Notes: generated by a model not told the origin, from the sequence alone. A DNA stretch of 25,102 nt from Candidatus Peribacteria bacterium (GCA_031288635.1 JAITQZ010000122.1:1-25102); one strand, 5' to 3'; shown: positions 7,086 to 16,237, counted from the first letter of the stretch. Numbers and translations are program-made.

Positions 7086-7292
7086 CTAGGAATTAAAAGT
7101 GTAGCCAAATGGCTTCAAGATTTTTTTTATTTCATCCGTTGCCTCAATTTCGCTTCCTTTTTTATAGAAGGTATCGGCAATGATGGTATCGTTCTTCAGT
7201 ACCACCTTTTCTACATTCTTTGTAGAAGGTACTGTATTCTGCTTTTCTCCTTCTAGGGGAGTGTTCTTTTTATCGGTCATTCTAAATAACAT
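7086..7292 (-). CDS. Small phage structural-region protein, 68 aa
   Basis: The N-terminus is Lys/Glu-rich (MTDKKNTPLEGEKQN), then comes a compact beta segment VVLKNDTIIADTFYKKGSEI and EATDEIKKILKPFGYTFNS. Short proteins of this 'ykkGe.iev.deta' form are common between head and tail genes in phages, but their role is unknown. Two starts are possible: ATG 7292, overlapping the stop of the preceding gene, or ATG 7280, one base after that stop. The second gives MTDKK. Confidence 0.65.
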   Translation of the reverse strand: MLFRMTDKKNTPLEGEKQNTVPSTKNVEKVVLKNDTIIADTFYKKGSEIEATDEIKKILKPFGYTFNS

Positions 7293-7701
7293 AATAGAGA
7301 TAAAAGTCTTTTACTCTGATATTTCTTTTTTTGTCGTCCATCATTCACGGGGACAATCACGCTTCCGTAATTTTGAAACACCCAAATCAGAAATCTGGTA
7401 CGCTTCACGAATAGTCATTGGTTAGGATTTCTTCGATTACATCAAGTATTTTTACCAGTTTTGAGTCTGCATAGTCTGCACGGCTCCCCATCAATGAACA
7501 TCTCAGAACCGCCATTTTACTCACTTCAGTATTAATATTGTTGGAAAGAATATTAACCACCAAGACAAGCTTTGCACTCTCTTCTATCTGGAGCTCAGAC
7601 AAAATCTTTCAGCTTTTTAAATCATCTAGGAGAGGATTGGTAGAAGCCTGAACTTTAGCCTTGAGATAGTCAATAATGCTGTTAATGTCTAGTATGTTCA
7701 T
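7282..7701 (-). CDS. Putative tail terminator / minor tail protein, 139 aa
   Basis: From ATG 7699-7701 the protein begins MNILDINSIIDYLKAKVQAS. TGA=Gly codons are needed after DLKS and after NDYS. The C-terminal part (VPDFGFGCFKITEAGLSPG, then KKRNIRVKDFYLYYVI) ends in the aromatic strand typical of phage tail-completion proteins. Under the standard code only a 65-residue fragment would be seen. It overlaps the gp10-like gene by 13 bases and precedes the small 7086-7292 gene. Function is inferred from position and ending. Confidence 0.6.
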
Positions 7702-8108
7702 CTGTTAAATTCGTCAATTACAGAATCTAAATGATTTTCAACAATTTTATCAGCCTTATCTTCCGTTTCGGCAATGGTTCTGGCAAACATTCCAGCCCCC
7801 ACACCAATATGAAAGGTGGCTCATTTTGGTTTTTGATATTTGTACTTTTTACCGCTTCTCTGGTTATACGGGGTTTCTTCGTCTCATTTGAAAGCTCAGA
7901 ATTCAACATATATTGCATAAGAAGTCTCATTTATCACCTCTCCCGCTACCACTCAAACTTGCTTTTCTCTTGCTGGTTCAATCTCATTGTTTCCGATAAG
8001 CTCCCTTGTATCCTCAGGGGTTTTAGCGTCAATGGACTCTTTCGCAAGTTCTAGAATTTCGTTTATTGCATTTATTGCGACTCTACTGAGTATCTGGTTG
8101 TAGCTCAT
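7689..8108 (-). CDS. HK97 gp10-like head-tail joining protein, 139 aa
   Basis: This protein probably takes part in neck or tail completion. Helical N-terminus (LSRVAINAINEILELAKESI) is followed by the family-like core GEVINETSYAIYVEFGAFKG and KGATFHIGVGAGMFARTIAE, then a final helix (KIVENHLDSVIDEFN). Five TGA codons encode Gly, including YVEFG, where gp10-like proteins have a conserved Gly (YA.YVEFGT). Start ATG 8106-8108 overlaps the preceding gene by 26 bases, and the end overlaps the next gene by 13, as is usual in connector clusters. Confidence 0.72.
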
Positions 8109-8466
8109 TCTGTATCTTCTTAACAAATAAACTTACGCTCTCTATTATCCCGCTTGGCAGTTTGTATACAGTAGGATTCCTGATAATCTCATACTTTCCG
8201 TAACTTCCAATAGATGGTTCTATCAGCTCTACCGTATCTCAAATCTTCATCCCCAAATGTCAGCCTCAAGGCAATACGAGTTCGTAGCCAGCTTTCTGTT
8301 CTTCTTTTGCTACCTCTCAGATATCTAATTCTGTATTTACACTTGTAGAACTAAAGAAGTCACAAGCAAGGTTTTCATAGAGCAGTGTTTCTTTTCGCAC
8401 TTCTCTATCCTCTTCCTCTACTACTGATTTTGAGTAGATATTGCATTTCTTGTCGTAAAACATCAT
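8083..8466 (-). CDS. Putative head-closure / head-tail adaptor, 127 aa
   Basis: It starts MMFYDKKCNIYSKSVVEEED, then has RKETLLYENLACDFFSS and a C-terminal beta part (GMKIGDTVELIEPSIGSYGK, YEIIRNPTVYKLPSGIIES). This arrangement (early 'lyenlaC' strand, later GDtvel..psiG..g.y.V) resembles phage head-closure proteins. Four TGA=Gly codons are used, two of them around a GGC codon (PGGHLG region). Two adjacent ATG codons begin the frame; the first is used here. Confidence 0.6.
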
Positions 8467-8511
8467 TGTTAATATCAATAAGAATTAAAGAGATTTTGAT
8501 TTTATCTTTTT

Positions 8512-8772
8512 TTAGGAATCTAAGTATTGCTCTTTCCATTCCTTGAACATAAAGTCTACATATCCGTTTCATCCAAGCCTTTTGTATTCGTCGTATGTAA
8601 GCAAAATGGTTTCCTTATTCATCGGAGTAAGTTTGATAAGAACTATTAGATAGGTTCTTAATGTCTTAAGTTCTAAATCTGATAGAAGCCATTTCTTTAT
8701 TTTTTCTTTAAAACCATAAATAGCTACTAAAGCACCTAAGAACACACTAATTTGGATAATCATTTCTACCAT
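8512..8772 (-). CDS. Small single-TM protein, possibly holin-like, 86 aa
   Basis: An N-terminal membrane segment (MIIQISVFLGALVAIYGF) is followed by basic KEKIKKWL and a cytoplasmic tail. The tail ends in the pattern YDEYKRLGGNGYVDFMF and KEWKEQYLDS. One Gly of the GGN motif is TGA-coded; without it the protein would be cut. Small phage membrane proteins ending with Y..LGGNG are often annotated as holin-related. Here it lies inside the connector genes rather than beside an endolysin, so a lysis role is uncertain. Confidence 0.6.
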
Positions 8773-8778
8773 TTTTGA

Positions 8779-9309
8779 TTACATAGGCTTATAAAATCTG
8801 ATTGTTGCAAGGATACTTTTTTTAATGGATGAACCCTCTTTGAATACCACCGTCCTTGGTCACATCTTGTAGGAGGAGACAGTAGAGCTGATACCGCTTC
8901 CTTGTGTCAGAGCAAGTTCAACAGCATAATCTATCATCGCTTGCTTGAGCCTTGCAGGAAGTTTGTCTTCCTCGTATCCGCTGGTAATTTTGAGGGTAAG
9001 AGTAGGGTCAAATTTCATTGCTGAGGTTGGCTGGAAAAAGATTTTATGTCCCAGATACCCCTCAACTTTGATTTTAACCTCATTGCCTTCTTCATCTTTT
9101 ACGGACTGGATATTGAGCAATGAGGTCATCACCAGAAACCATCCGTTATGCTCCAAGACATCATATCCATCAAAATATTTTTCCCTTTCATCTATCCTCA
9201 AAGGAAGCAAATCACAAAACAGATTGTCTACGTCTTTAGCGATACTGTCGAGAGTTTCGATAGGGAGAATTGGGCAATAAGGTTGTAAATCGCTTCCTTG
9301 GATAAACAT
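8779..9309 (-). CDS. Head-tail connector (gp6-like), 176 aa
   Basis: It begins MFIQGSDLQPYCPILPIETL and contains the helical end typical of gp6-like adaptors (ARLKQAMIDYAVELALTQG). Before that come strands (SLLNIQSVKDEEGNEVKIKV, KFDPTLTLKITSGY). One TGA=Gly after SSYKM extends the product by about 25 basic residues (PRTVVFKEGSSIKKSILATI). Position after the capsid gene and the 9337-9717 gene fits an adaptor that docks to the portal ring. Confidence 0.68.
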
Positions 9310-9336
9310 TACTACAAGTTCAAAACAATAAAACTG

Positions 9337-9717
9337 TTACTGGGTCAGCGTAATATGCTGCTGCACACATCGAGCAACCAGAGGCTCTTTTTCGGTGATT
9401 TCTTCCGGTGGGTTAAGTCCACCCTCAACGAGCATTTCTTTCATCTCGTCAAAGCTGTATTCTTCCCATTCATCACCAGCATTTTTTCCCTGATTAGCAC
9501 CGTCAGCCTTTGGGGCTTCTTGCACAGGGGGTTGAACTTTTCTTTTGAGCAGTTCTAGCTCTCTATCTGTCTTGAAATAGCGAGAATGGAGTTTGTATTC
9601 GGAGCTTACCCTTTCTCAAGGTTGCACTGCTAGTTTACCTTCTCCTTCTCTCAATTTCGCAACAGTCGGGAATGTACCAATATAGGTATATTCCCTTATG
9701 ACTGTTCTGTCGGCCAT
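9337..9717 (-). CDS. Hypothetical head-region protein, 126 aa
   Basis: It begins MADRTVIREYTYIGTFPTVA, with a Gly/Glu-rich stretch (KLREGEGKLAVQPGERV, the PG glycine TGA-coded). A Pro/Ala/Asn linker follows (VQEAPKADGANQGKN), then an acidic helix (FDEMKEMLVEGG). Short proteins between capsid and adaptor are often decoration or head-completion factors, but none is recognised here. The ATG at 9715-9717 follows the motif TTAACCAATAA, 20 bases after the capsid stop. Confidence 0.6.
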
Positions 9718-9737
9718 CAGTAGTTATTGGTTAAGAA

Positions 9738-10976
9738 CTAAATACATCCATATCCAACAGCTACAAAATTCTGACTATCTTTTCCGTTAATGTCATTCAT
9801 TGCCCAGTAGAGGTATGCTTCAGCAATGCTAGATACCGCAAAATCTTCTTCAAAGTTCGTCTTGAGTTCTCCATGTGTTCCGTGCTGAATTACGATAGGG
9901 TCACAAACGATGATAGTTCCACACACATTGTTTGCTGCGGTAGTGGATACCTTACCATCTGCGTCTGTCAGCGGTATCAAATTCGTTACGAACAAATCTG
10001 AACCAGCAATATTCGTAATAGCACCCGTATAAATCGTAGAAGCTTGCCCGTTCTTTGATGCGTTTTTGAAGTCTTCCAATTTCATTAACCTAAAGTAGGT
10101 TTGGGAATCCATTATGATAATCTTTTTCAATGGCGAACTAGAAGAACTAACGAGTGCCTGCAGGTCGATGATGTCATCTACTCCGGTAAGCGTTCCGATA
10201 TTGAGTTTCGTTTTCCCTTCTGCACCACTTAATCCGATAGCTCTCAATCCTTTTTTGAAGACGATACGATTATCAGTAGCATACCCTGGGAGTGCTTCAA
10301 TTTCTGCTTTCTTTAATTCTTTGAAGTTAATATTTCCACTTGCAGTTGTTCCGTTTCCTAAAGTATTATCAGCATTGATAATAGCGTCAGCAATTTCAAG
10401 TGTGATACCTTCCTTCACGTCTCCGAGAAGCAACGCTTCTATTTCGATAACAGAGAAGGTAGCCAACTGATTAGAAATCTGTCCATTATTATAAAGCTGT
10501 TGAGCGTCCAAAGAAATCTTATCAGAATTCAGTGCAGCCAGTGTTTCTTTAGCTTTTTTGAATTCATCGGTCTTTGTTTGTTCTCCTTTCACAATACCTT
10601 TCTTCGCTCTTCCTTTGATAGGTACGTTGGTTCTTTCGCTTTCCAACTCCCTATGGGTTCCCTCAAACGCTTGCAGAAAGGAATATTCTGCCTTTTGGTC
10701 TGAAATGTTAATCAATTCTCCAACCGTAACACTTTCTGGTACAAATTCTGCTGCTGCACCTGGTTCTGTGGTAACATTAGAAAGAGAGTTTTTCCTAAAT
10801 TTCTTTGCCTGTTCGAGTTCGTTTTGTAGAGTTTCCTCAATTTGAGATTCATCCATTTTATTATCAGCAACTTTTTTCAAGAGTTCGTTATATCTTACAA
10901 CGAGTGCCGCTTCTCTAATAGTAAGGTCTTTTCTTTTTTTGTTGAGAAGACCGTTAATGTATTCCATTAGGTTCAT
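9738..10976 (-). CDS. Major capsid protein, HK97 fold, 412 aa
   Basis: This is the main shell protein. The N-terminal delta-like helical region (MEYINGLLNKKRKDLTIREA to about residue 65, with EQAKKFRKN) would be removed by the upstream protease. The mature part has the HK97-type order: VPIKGRAKKG (E-loop/N-arm region), helical spine, then KKIIIMDSQTYFRLMKLEDF and TNIAGSDLFVTNLIPLTDAD in the A-domain, and FVAVGYGCI at the end. All 30 glycines use GGN codons and none TGA, unlike most neighbours. That suggests selection on codon use in an abundant protein. It follows the protease-scaffold gene by 28 bases. Confidence 0.9.
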   Translation of the reverse strand: MNLMEYINGLLNKKRKDLTIREAALVVRYNELLKKVADNKMDESQIEETLQNELEQAKKFRKNSLSNVTTEPGAAAEFVPESVTVGELINISDQKAEYSFLQAFEGTHRELESERTNVPIKGRAKKGIVKGEQTKTDEFKKAKETLAALNSDKISLDAQQLYNNGQISNQLATFSVIEIEALLLGDVKEGITLEIADAIINADNTLGNGTTASGNINFKELKKAEIEALPGYATDNRIVFKKGLRAIGLSGAEGKTKLNIGTLTGVDDIIDLQALVSSSSSPLKKIIIMDSQTYFRLMKLEDFKNASKNGQASTIYTGAITNIAGSDLFVTNLIPLTDADGKVSTTAANNVCGTIIVCDPIVIQHGTHGELKTNFEEDFAVSSIAEAYLYWAMNDINGKDSQNFVAVGYGCI

Positions 10977-11004
10977 TGCGTAAAAACAATAAGGGGTAAA
11001 AAGA

Positions 11005-12291
11005 TTATCTCCTTTTCATCAGATGAGAAAGGCTGTATTGCACTTCTTCGTCAGATTTAGCAGAGAGAGGGGTGGTAGGAGCTAAAGGGACGTTCTTCAC
11101 TTTTTTCTTTTCCGCATTTAGAAACTCCAATACCTTTTTCTGTTCTTCAATTTCTTTCTGTAATTGTAAGATTGTTGCTTCCTTCTGCTCTAACTCTTTC
11201 TTGCAAGTAAGGAGTTCGGCTTTCAGATTGACAATCTCATTCTCCTCAGTTGGTGTTGGTTGCCCTTCATCAGCAGGAGTATCTTCACCCGGTGCGTCTG
11301 TTCCATTTTCAGGAGCTTCTTCATCGGTTGCAGGTTGGGCGTCAGTTCCATCCGCATTCTCAGCGGGTGTTTCGGACGATTGAGGCTGCACCTCTTCGCC
11401 TTCCGCTTCCTCGTCATTTCCAGACGGTTCTTCAGTTGGTGAAGATGTATCATCAGTACCACCAGCAGGAGTTTCACCCGCATTTTCCACATTGTCTTGA
11501 GTGGTAATAGGATTATTGGGTTCACGGTCTAGCTCGACATCGGTTAGCCCGTTCTTTTCTAGCAAATTGCTTAATATCTTCGCTTCTGCGTTCACATTCG
11601 CACCCACAGATACAAAGGAGTATTCCACAATCTGTACTTTGGTATGGGTTTCTATTCGTAGCTCTCTTAATTGGTTTATCGCTTCCCAGATTTCATCTCG
11701 TGATTTTCCTTCTTCTCGTAGTCTATCTACCATATCCCAAAGCAATTCGGAGAATTCACTCGGTGTTTTCTCTTCGTTGGTGTCCTTATTGATATACTTG
11801 ATTTCCAAAGCAATATGCCCCGTGGAAATATCACGAACCAATCCTCTGGACACTCTATGGTCTGTAAGGTCGTCATAGATGTATCCTATTGCTCCTAGGT
11901 ATCCGTCTCTCACATACATATCTAGTGTCTTACCGATAGGTTGCTCCATGTTGTGTTGATAATAAACGCTTCCTTCATAGTCCGAAAAGTATTTTCTAAA
12001 CCCTTCTTCTCGTGCAGAAACCAAGATACGATAGCCATTCAGATTTATCGTCTCATCGGAAAGAATCGCCTCAAATCCTACTGCACCTTCCGGTATAGGT
12101 TTGTGGATTTCTTCCGTTGGCTCTCGGGAAAGGTTTATTTTCCCTTTCGTGAACCCTCCGAATTCATTTACAAGCGACTTCAATTCTTTTTTGGAGAGGC
12201 TTCTGTAATAGTCCATAGAGTTCTCTTGGGTTTCCGTCCTTGCTATCAAGGCGTGGAGCTTCTCTTTGAGCTGTTCTTTGGTTAGTTTCAT
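11005..12291 (-). CDS. Prohead protease fused to a scaffold-like coiled coil, 428 aa
   Basis: The protease domain (about residues 65-240) is of the HK97 S78 type. It has ILSDETINLNGYRILVSARE, the His motif VYYQHNMEQPIGK and the Ser motif VEYSFVSVGANVNAEA, giving a candidate catalytic His and Ser. A long acidic Glu/Asp/Pro/Ser/Thr/Gly linker follows (about 250-350; for example TPAGGTDDTSSPTEEPSGN). The C-terminus is a coiled coil (LKAELLTCKKELEQKEATIL, then QLQKEIEEQKKVLEFLNAEK), as in scaffolding domains. The fusion would deliver protease and scaffold together to the prohead. It has 26 Gly and no TGA. ATG 12289-12291 lies 4 bases from the portal stop. Confidence 0.88.
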   Translation of the reverse strand: MKLTKEQLKEKLHALIARTETQENSMDYYRSLSKKELKSLVNEFGGFTKGKINLSREPTEEIHKPIPEGAVGFEAILSDETINLNGYRILVSAREEGFRKYFSDYEGSVYYQHNMEQPIGKTLDMYVRDGYLGAIGYIYDDLTDHRVSRGLVRDISTGHIALEIKYINKDTNEEKTPSEFSELLWDMVDRLREEGKSRDEIWEAINQLRELRIETHTKVQIVEYSFVSVGANVNAEAKILSNLLEKNGLTDVELDREPNNPITTQDNVENAGETPAGGTDDTSSPTEEPSGNDEEAEGEEVQPQSSETPAENADGTDAQPATDEEAPENGTDAPGEDTPADEGQPTPTEENEIVNLKAELLTCKKELEQKEATILQLQKEIEEQKKVLEFLNAEKKKVKNVPLAPTTPLSAKSDEEVQYSLSHLMKRR

Positions 12292-12295
12292 TCGA

Positions 12296-13489
12296 TTATT
12301 GGTTATGTAATAAATCTAAAAGTTCTTCATTACTTACTGCTCCCTGCTGATGTGCCTTGAGGTAATTATCCATCACCTGCTGTACATCTCTAAAGAGCGT
12401 GGGGATAAACTTAAAGTATACTCCTTTTGGCAATTCCTGTACAAGAGCTTCAAACTCTTCTTGCAGTTTCGCCGATAATTCTTCTGCGGTTCTGGTTATC
12501 TTGGCATTCGCCATCTTCAGCACTTCTTTCAACTCCGCTTGGCTACCACCAGCACGCATATATCCTAATGACCTCAGGTCTAACCCGAGAGCCATTGCAA
12601 CCATATTGGAATTGTAGAGCCTACCGTCCAACCCAGAAACGATTGCTTTGGTGTTGTCGATTATTTTTATATCTTCAATGACATTGGAATATAGTGGCGT
12701 TCCGTGATTATCTACCCCTTGGAACTTCGTCTTGAGTTTATCACCGAAGTGTTCAACTTGGTCGCTATCTATTACCTCATCTCCCATCATATCCCTTAAT
12801 TTGAATACAATTCAGGGGGAAGCGTCATTTTTGTAGAAGGCGATTGCCGTTGCTCTGGTTGCTTGGTCGAGAATTGCGTCATCAATAGCACTCGCAAACT
12901 CACAGTCTCCGTATCCTTGCCTGTTGGGGTTAGGAAGGAAGATAGTTTTTTTATAGTCAGTCAGCTTTTTACCGTTGTAATTAACCGTCTCGTCTCCGCT
13001 GGGATTGACGGTGATAGAGATTTTTCTGGGGTCAAGGAGTTGCAGTCTCTCCGCAAATCCGTTTTCATTAGTTTTTAGCGGTGCAACTATATTCATCCCA
13101 CAACATACTCTGTGAAGGATACTAAGGTAGATGTAGTTCACTAAATTATCGTTTCAGAATTGTTCTTTTACCTTTCCCAAAATCTCGTTTGTAAGTGGAG
13201 TCTCTACCAGTTGGTCATCATCATCTATCATTGCGAGATACTGAATTGACTCTGTCAGCATTCTAATTGCTCTTGAGCTTGCTATGTTCTTCTGTCCTAC
13301 TGCTATGGTAAGATTGTAAGAATAGGTAGCACTTCATAGGAAGCTGTGCAGATGATTATTGCCTACTTTCCTATATGCACCCGAGAAGAGCGACAAGGCA
13401 CTATGGGCGGCGTCATCACCAAAAGCATTATCCTTTTTCCTCTTAAACAACTGGTTGATTGATTTTCTGATTACGTCTACAAATCCCAT
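12296..13489 (-). CDS. Portal protein, HK97 family, 397 aa
   Basis: This protein forms the dodecameric DNA channel at the capsid vertex. It starts MGFVDVIRKSINQLFKRKKD, followed by SRAIRMLTESIQYLAMIDD and the core helix block (EFASAIDDAILDQATRATAI AFYKNDASPG, where the last Gly is TGA). Then come KFQGVDNHGTPLYSNVIEDI and the crown region GLDLRSLGYMRAGGSQAE, which matches the 'p..lG...gs.ae' portal pattern. Three TGA=Gly codons join what would otherwise be three ORFs. The ATG lies 5 bases after a terminator-like hairpin, which is unusual and suggests attenuation or an RNA switch. Confidence 0.85.
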
Positions 13490-13493
13490 AGCT

Positions 13494-13522
13494 AAAAGAA
13501 AAACGAGGATAAAACTACCTCG
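13494..13522 (-). terminator. Hairpin with T-run directly before the portal ATG
   Basis: On the minus strand CGAGG, a 9-base loop and CCTCG are followed by TTTTTCTTTT. It lies between the three-copy element (13563-13582) and the portal ATG (13489). The stem is only 5 bp, so it is a moderate terminator, but the placement repeats that seen before the fibre gene. Confidence 0.6.
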
Positions 13523-13562
13523 CTAATATCGTTAATACTGAGTATTTCAAACATTATGTAAA

Positions 13563-13582
13563 TCTATGGGGCATTTTGGTAC
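13563..13582 (-). repeat. Copy 3 of the three-copy GTACCAAAATGCCCC element
   Basis: On the minus strand it reads GTACCAAAATGCCCCATAGA, between the large terminase stop and the portal start. The embedded ATG (13572-13574) encodes a seven-codon frame, MPHRFT-stop. TATAAAA lies about 10 bases upstream and could be a -10 element. Confidence 0.75.
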
Positions 13583-13592
13583 TACTTTTATA

Positions 13593-15116
13593 TTATCAGA
13601 CAAAAATTTCTGCTTTCTTTTCCTTCAACGACCGAACGAAAGCGTCTACAAGGTTATCTTGTCCGCCTTCTTCTCCAGTAAATTCTACCAGCTCTTGTAT
13701 CAGCCCCTCCGTTTCGCCTTCGACAAAAAAGATATATCCCTCCATCAAATCGCCCTCGTGTTCTTTTAATCTCGTTACCTTGTCCTTGGTGGCGTGAACA
13801 ATATCTACTGCCAGTCCTTTCCTTATTAATCCTCTGGCGAGGGTTTCCCCACCGTTGTTGCTTTCAATTACGATACGCCTTACGTTGAAGTTGTGATAAA
13901 GAGCGATGACAACATTTTCAAAAGCAATCTGGTCTTTCTCTTCGCCAGATAACGCCCTGACTTTCAGGACAAACTTTTTGTATTTCGTCATTGTTTTCTC
14001 TGGCTTCTCTGGATGAGGGACTTTAATCTTGAGGTGTCCCGTAACCACCACCCCAATATCGTCTGATACCGTCTTGAGAGAGAAGGCGGGGTCGATTCCG
14101 ATGTTGATATAATCAAACTTTTCTGGCAATTCTGATTTCTTGATTTTATGTAGCCATTCAAGCTTCACGAATTTCTGTGCTCACACCATCGGGATACCCA
14201 AATAATTCTGATTAAATCAGCTTTTTTGCTCTCTTTTCTTGGTTTCGAGAGAGACTTTACGTTTGGCTTTCGGCTTCCCTTCATTGTATGTTTTCGCCTC
14301 ATTGTCCGTCTCTACAAACCTTTCCCGCTGAACTGTTCACTCTTTTGCTCCTGCTGGTCAGTAGATAAAATTAGAGAAGGTACGTCGGTCTGGTTCGTCT
14401 TGGTAGGTATTCTTGATTCTCACATTTCTTCCGTCGAGCCTTATCACATTTCCCAGACAGATAATCTGTGCCTCTTGGCTCAGTCATCCAAACACTTCTT
14501 CTTGGATAAAGTGAAAGTCTTCTTCAATCAATCTCACGTTCTTGGTGTTCTTGTTATTGTCGATATCATCAATATTGAGATGGTCTGGTCTTATCATTCA
14601 AAAGTTGGGATGATAGTACAACTCTCATCTGATAGCTTCCCCCATACCAAACGCCTTTACCTTGATTCCGTTCGTGGTGATGAACTCATTGATACCCGAC
14701 TGGATAAGGAAATCTTCTAATCTGGATTTTATCCCCCTAACGTATAGCACCCCGAAATCATCAATAATCCTTTTATTGCTTACAAGGATATTAGCAATAA
14801 TGAAATTAAACGCCTTCGCCTTCGTTTTATCATAGCAGAGATTGCAAAGAAAATTTGCTTTTGAATAACAGATTTTCCGACATTCGTAAGCGATACCGAG
14901 AATGGTAGTCTTTGCACTATCTCTATGCCCCTCTACGTAAAGGTTCAATCAGCTTTCTGCTGTTTTTATTCGTTGGTGGTGATAGTCTGCCAGTTTTGGA
15001 TACCCCAGCGAATTATAAAAGTACCAAATCAAAAAATGGAAAAAACTCTTTTCACAAAGAGCTATCCTTGTTGCTTTATTCTGTAAGAGGTTTAAGGTCT
15101 TCTGGAATTCTGACAT
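13593..15116 (-). CDS. terL: Terminase large subunit, 507 aa
   Basis: This is the DNA-packaging motor ATPase and headful or site-specific nuclease. Walker A is VEGHRDSAKTT (residues about 60-70), a deviant P-loop typical of phage terminases. Walker B is IRPDHLNIDDID (about 174-185). IICLGNVIR likely holds the coupling motif. The RNase H-like nuclease domain shows DYINIGIDPAFS (Asp about 342), VIESNNGGETLARG and DNLVDAFVRS near the end. Several TGA=Gly codons are required. The start is ATG 15114-15116, just after an in-frame stop. The last codons are ...IFVG-TAA. It overlaps the small gene 15076-15333 by 41 bases. The three-copy element follows immediately. Confidence 0.92.
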
Positions 15117-15333
15117 CTTTTCGCTTCCTTACAAAATAAAGTATATCTGATTTAATTCTTTTCTTACAACGGTAAAAAGTCTTTCTGTCTCTAAATCACA
15201 TTTCGACACGCAGCTTCCTCCATTCGCAGAAACCCTCCAAATAATATTTTTTTACGAACAAAGCTTTCTGAAACTCTTGCTGTTCAGCATAATAGAAATA
15301 GAGTTTTTCATAAAAGCTTGTTTCGTATTGCAT
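15076..15333 (-). CDS. Small basic protein upstream of terL, 85 aa
   Basis: It begins MQYETSFYEKLYFYYAEQQE and continues FCEWRKLRVEMGFRDRKTFY, then RCKKRIKSDILYF. Charged helices of this size before terL could be an HTH DNA-binding protein (terminase small-subunit or ArpU/RinA-like regulator), but no family is certain. One TGA=Gly (VEMG) is used. Its end overlaps the terL start. Candidate promoter boxes lie 32-47 bases upstream of its ATG. Confidence 0.65.
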
Positions 15334-15364
15334 TATGTTTTTCAGGAGATAAAGTTTTTGGTGG

Positions 15365-15380
15365 ATTATAACATATTATA
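15365..15380 (-). promoter_or_regulatory. Candidate promoter boxes in the 15334-15521 gap
   Basis: Two TATAAT hexamers (minus strand, 15375-15380 and 15365-15370) lie 32-47 bases upstream of the 15333 start in a strongly AT-rich stretch. The gap itself (188 bases) has no convincing ORF. No clean -35 box is visible, so this is a candidate only. Confidence 0.4.
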
Positions 15381-15521
15381 TCATAAATTAAATAAAATAC
15401 ACATACTGGGAGAGGGACAATTTTATTAAACCCCGAGAATTTTCTTGCCTCCTATTTTTTATACCACAGTCCGTTCCTAGTTATTTGACATATCTCTATT
15501 CTGTGAGCATACCCCCCACTT

Positions 15522-16016
15522 TTATCATTTCCCCAACAAACTTTCAATATCCTTTTTCTCCTCTTCTGTCAGTTGGGTATTGATTTCAATTGATTTTTTC
15601 CCTTCTTCTTTGAGGATTTTCGTAGGCTTCCCCATCTCCGTAAGAATCATCTCTCGCAGTTTCTCCAAGTCTTTCATATCTACATCTTTAATGTCTTTGG
15701 GGTTCTCCTTGTTGCCTCACATTATGTTCAACTTGAGTCTAGCAAGGTTAATGACGGTTTTGTGCATATCTCACAAGTCCTTTAAGTCTGGCTTGTATAT
15801 TTCGATAAACTCTTCTTTCGCTCTCTCTTGTGCCTCTTTGATTATCTCTTTCCTGAATATTTCTTTGTCCTCTCTTCGTCATTTTGTTTGCTTCGCCGTG
15901 TTTCAACTTACTCACTTATTGGTGCCTAACTCTTGCCTTATAAACTCTGCAACTTCCATAATTGGAGAAACAAGATACTTGTTTTTTAGCTCTTCCCAAT
16001 TGTGTTTTTGCTTCAT
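15522..16016 (-). CDS. Putative terminase small subunit, 164 aa
   Basis: It starts MKQKHNWEELKNKYLVSPIM, continuing EVAEFIRQELGTNKGVSGN, which resembles the N-terminal HTH of small terminases (a W..L...Y motif followed by a recognition helix). A long charged helix follows (FRKEIIKEAQERAKEEFIEI), then DLEKLREMILTEMGKPTKIL and a C-terminal ITQL-like tail (QLTEEEKKDIESLLGKG). A longer start at ATG 16145 would add a segment with GLVLCGLTVNGIFIFY. I chose 16016 because the upstream ORF 15986-16183 would otherwise be nearly buried. Its position two genes before terL supports the call. Confidence 0.6.
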
Positions 16017-16183
16017 TGCTCTTTGATAGAAGATAAAGATACCATTCACAGTCAATCAACAAAGAACGAGTCAGATTTCTTTGCCCTCTGGTTGAACTGC
16101 TGATAAGATTTCCTGAATTTTTTTTGCTCTCTTTTGCTCAATCATTTAATGATTGATGTTGTGGTTGGTGCAGGGTGGGTCAT
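15986..16183 (-). CDS. Small hypothetical protein before terS, 65 aa
   Basis: It begins MTHPAPTTTSIIKGLSKREQ and is basic and helical (KKFRKSYQQFNQRAKK). The upstream context TAACCAAACTAAACG resembles that of other starts in this phage. It overlaps the chosen small-terminase start by 31 bases. It may be spurious if the small terminase really begins at 16145. Confidence 0.42.
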
Positions 16184-16204
16184 CGTTTAGTTTGGTTAGT
16201 TGTA

Positions 16205-16222
16205 AAGCTTGATTACAAGCTT
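16205..16222 (-). other. Hairpin in the 5' untranslated region after the ParB-methyltransferase gene
   Basis: AAGCTTG, ATTA and CAAGCTT form a perfect 7-bp stem with a 4-base loop, 16 bases past the methyltransferase stop and upstream of the terminase genes. There is no T-run, so it may stabilise or process RNA rather than terminate. Confidence 0.4.
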
Positions 16223-16237
16223 AACGCTAACGTTTGA

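Noticed and set aside
7311..7418. 35-codon minus-strand ORF (MTIREAYQISDLGVS...) with an ACCAAT upstream
   Set aside because: Once TGA is read as Gly the tail-terminator-like gene 7282-7701 runs through it in another frame; the short ORF is a shadow.
14226..14720. 164-codon rightward ORF antisense to the large terminase
   Set aside because: It is a shadow of terL, whose motifs are clear on the minus strand.
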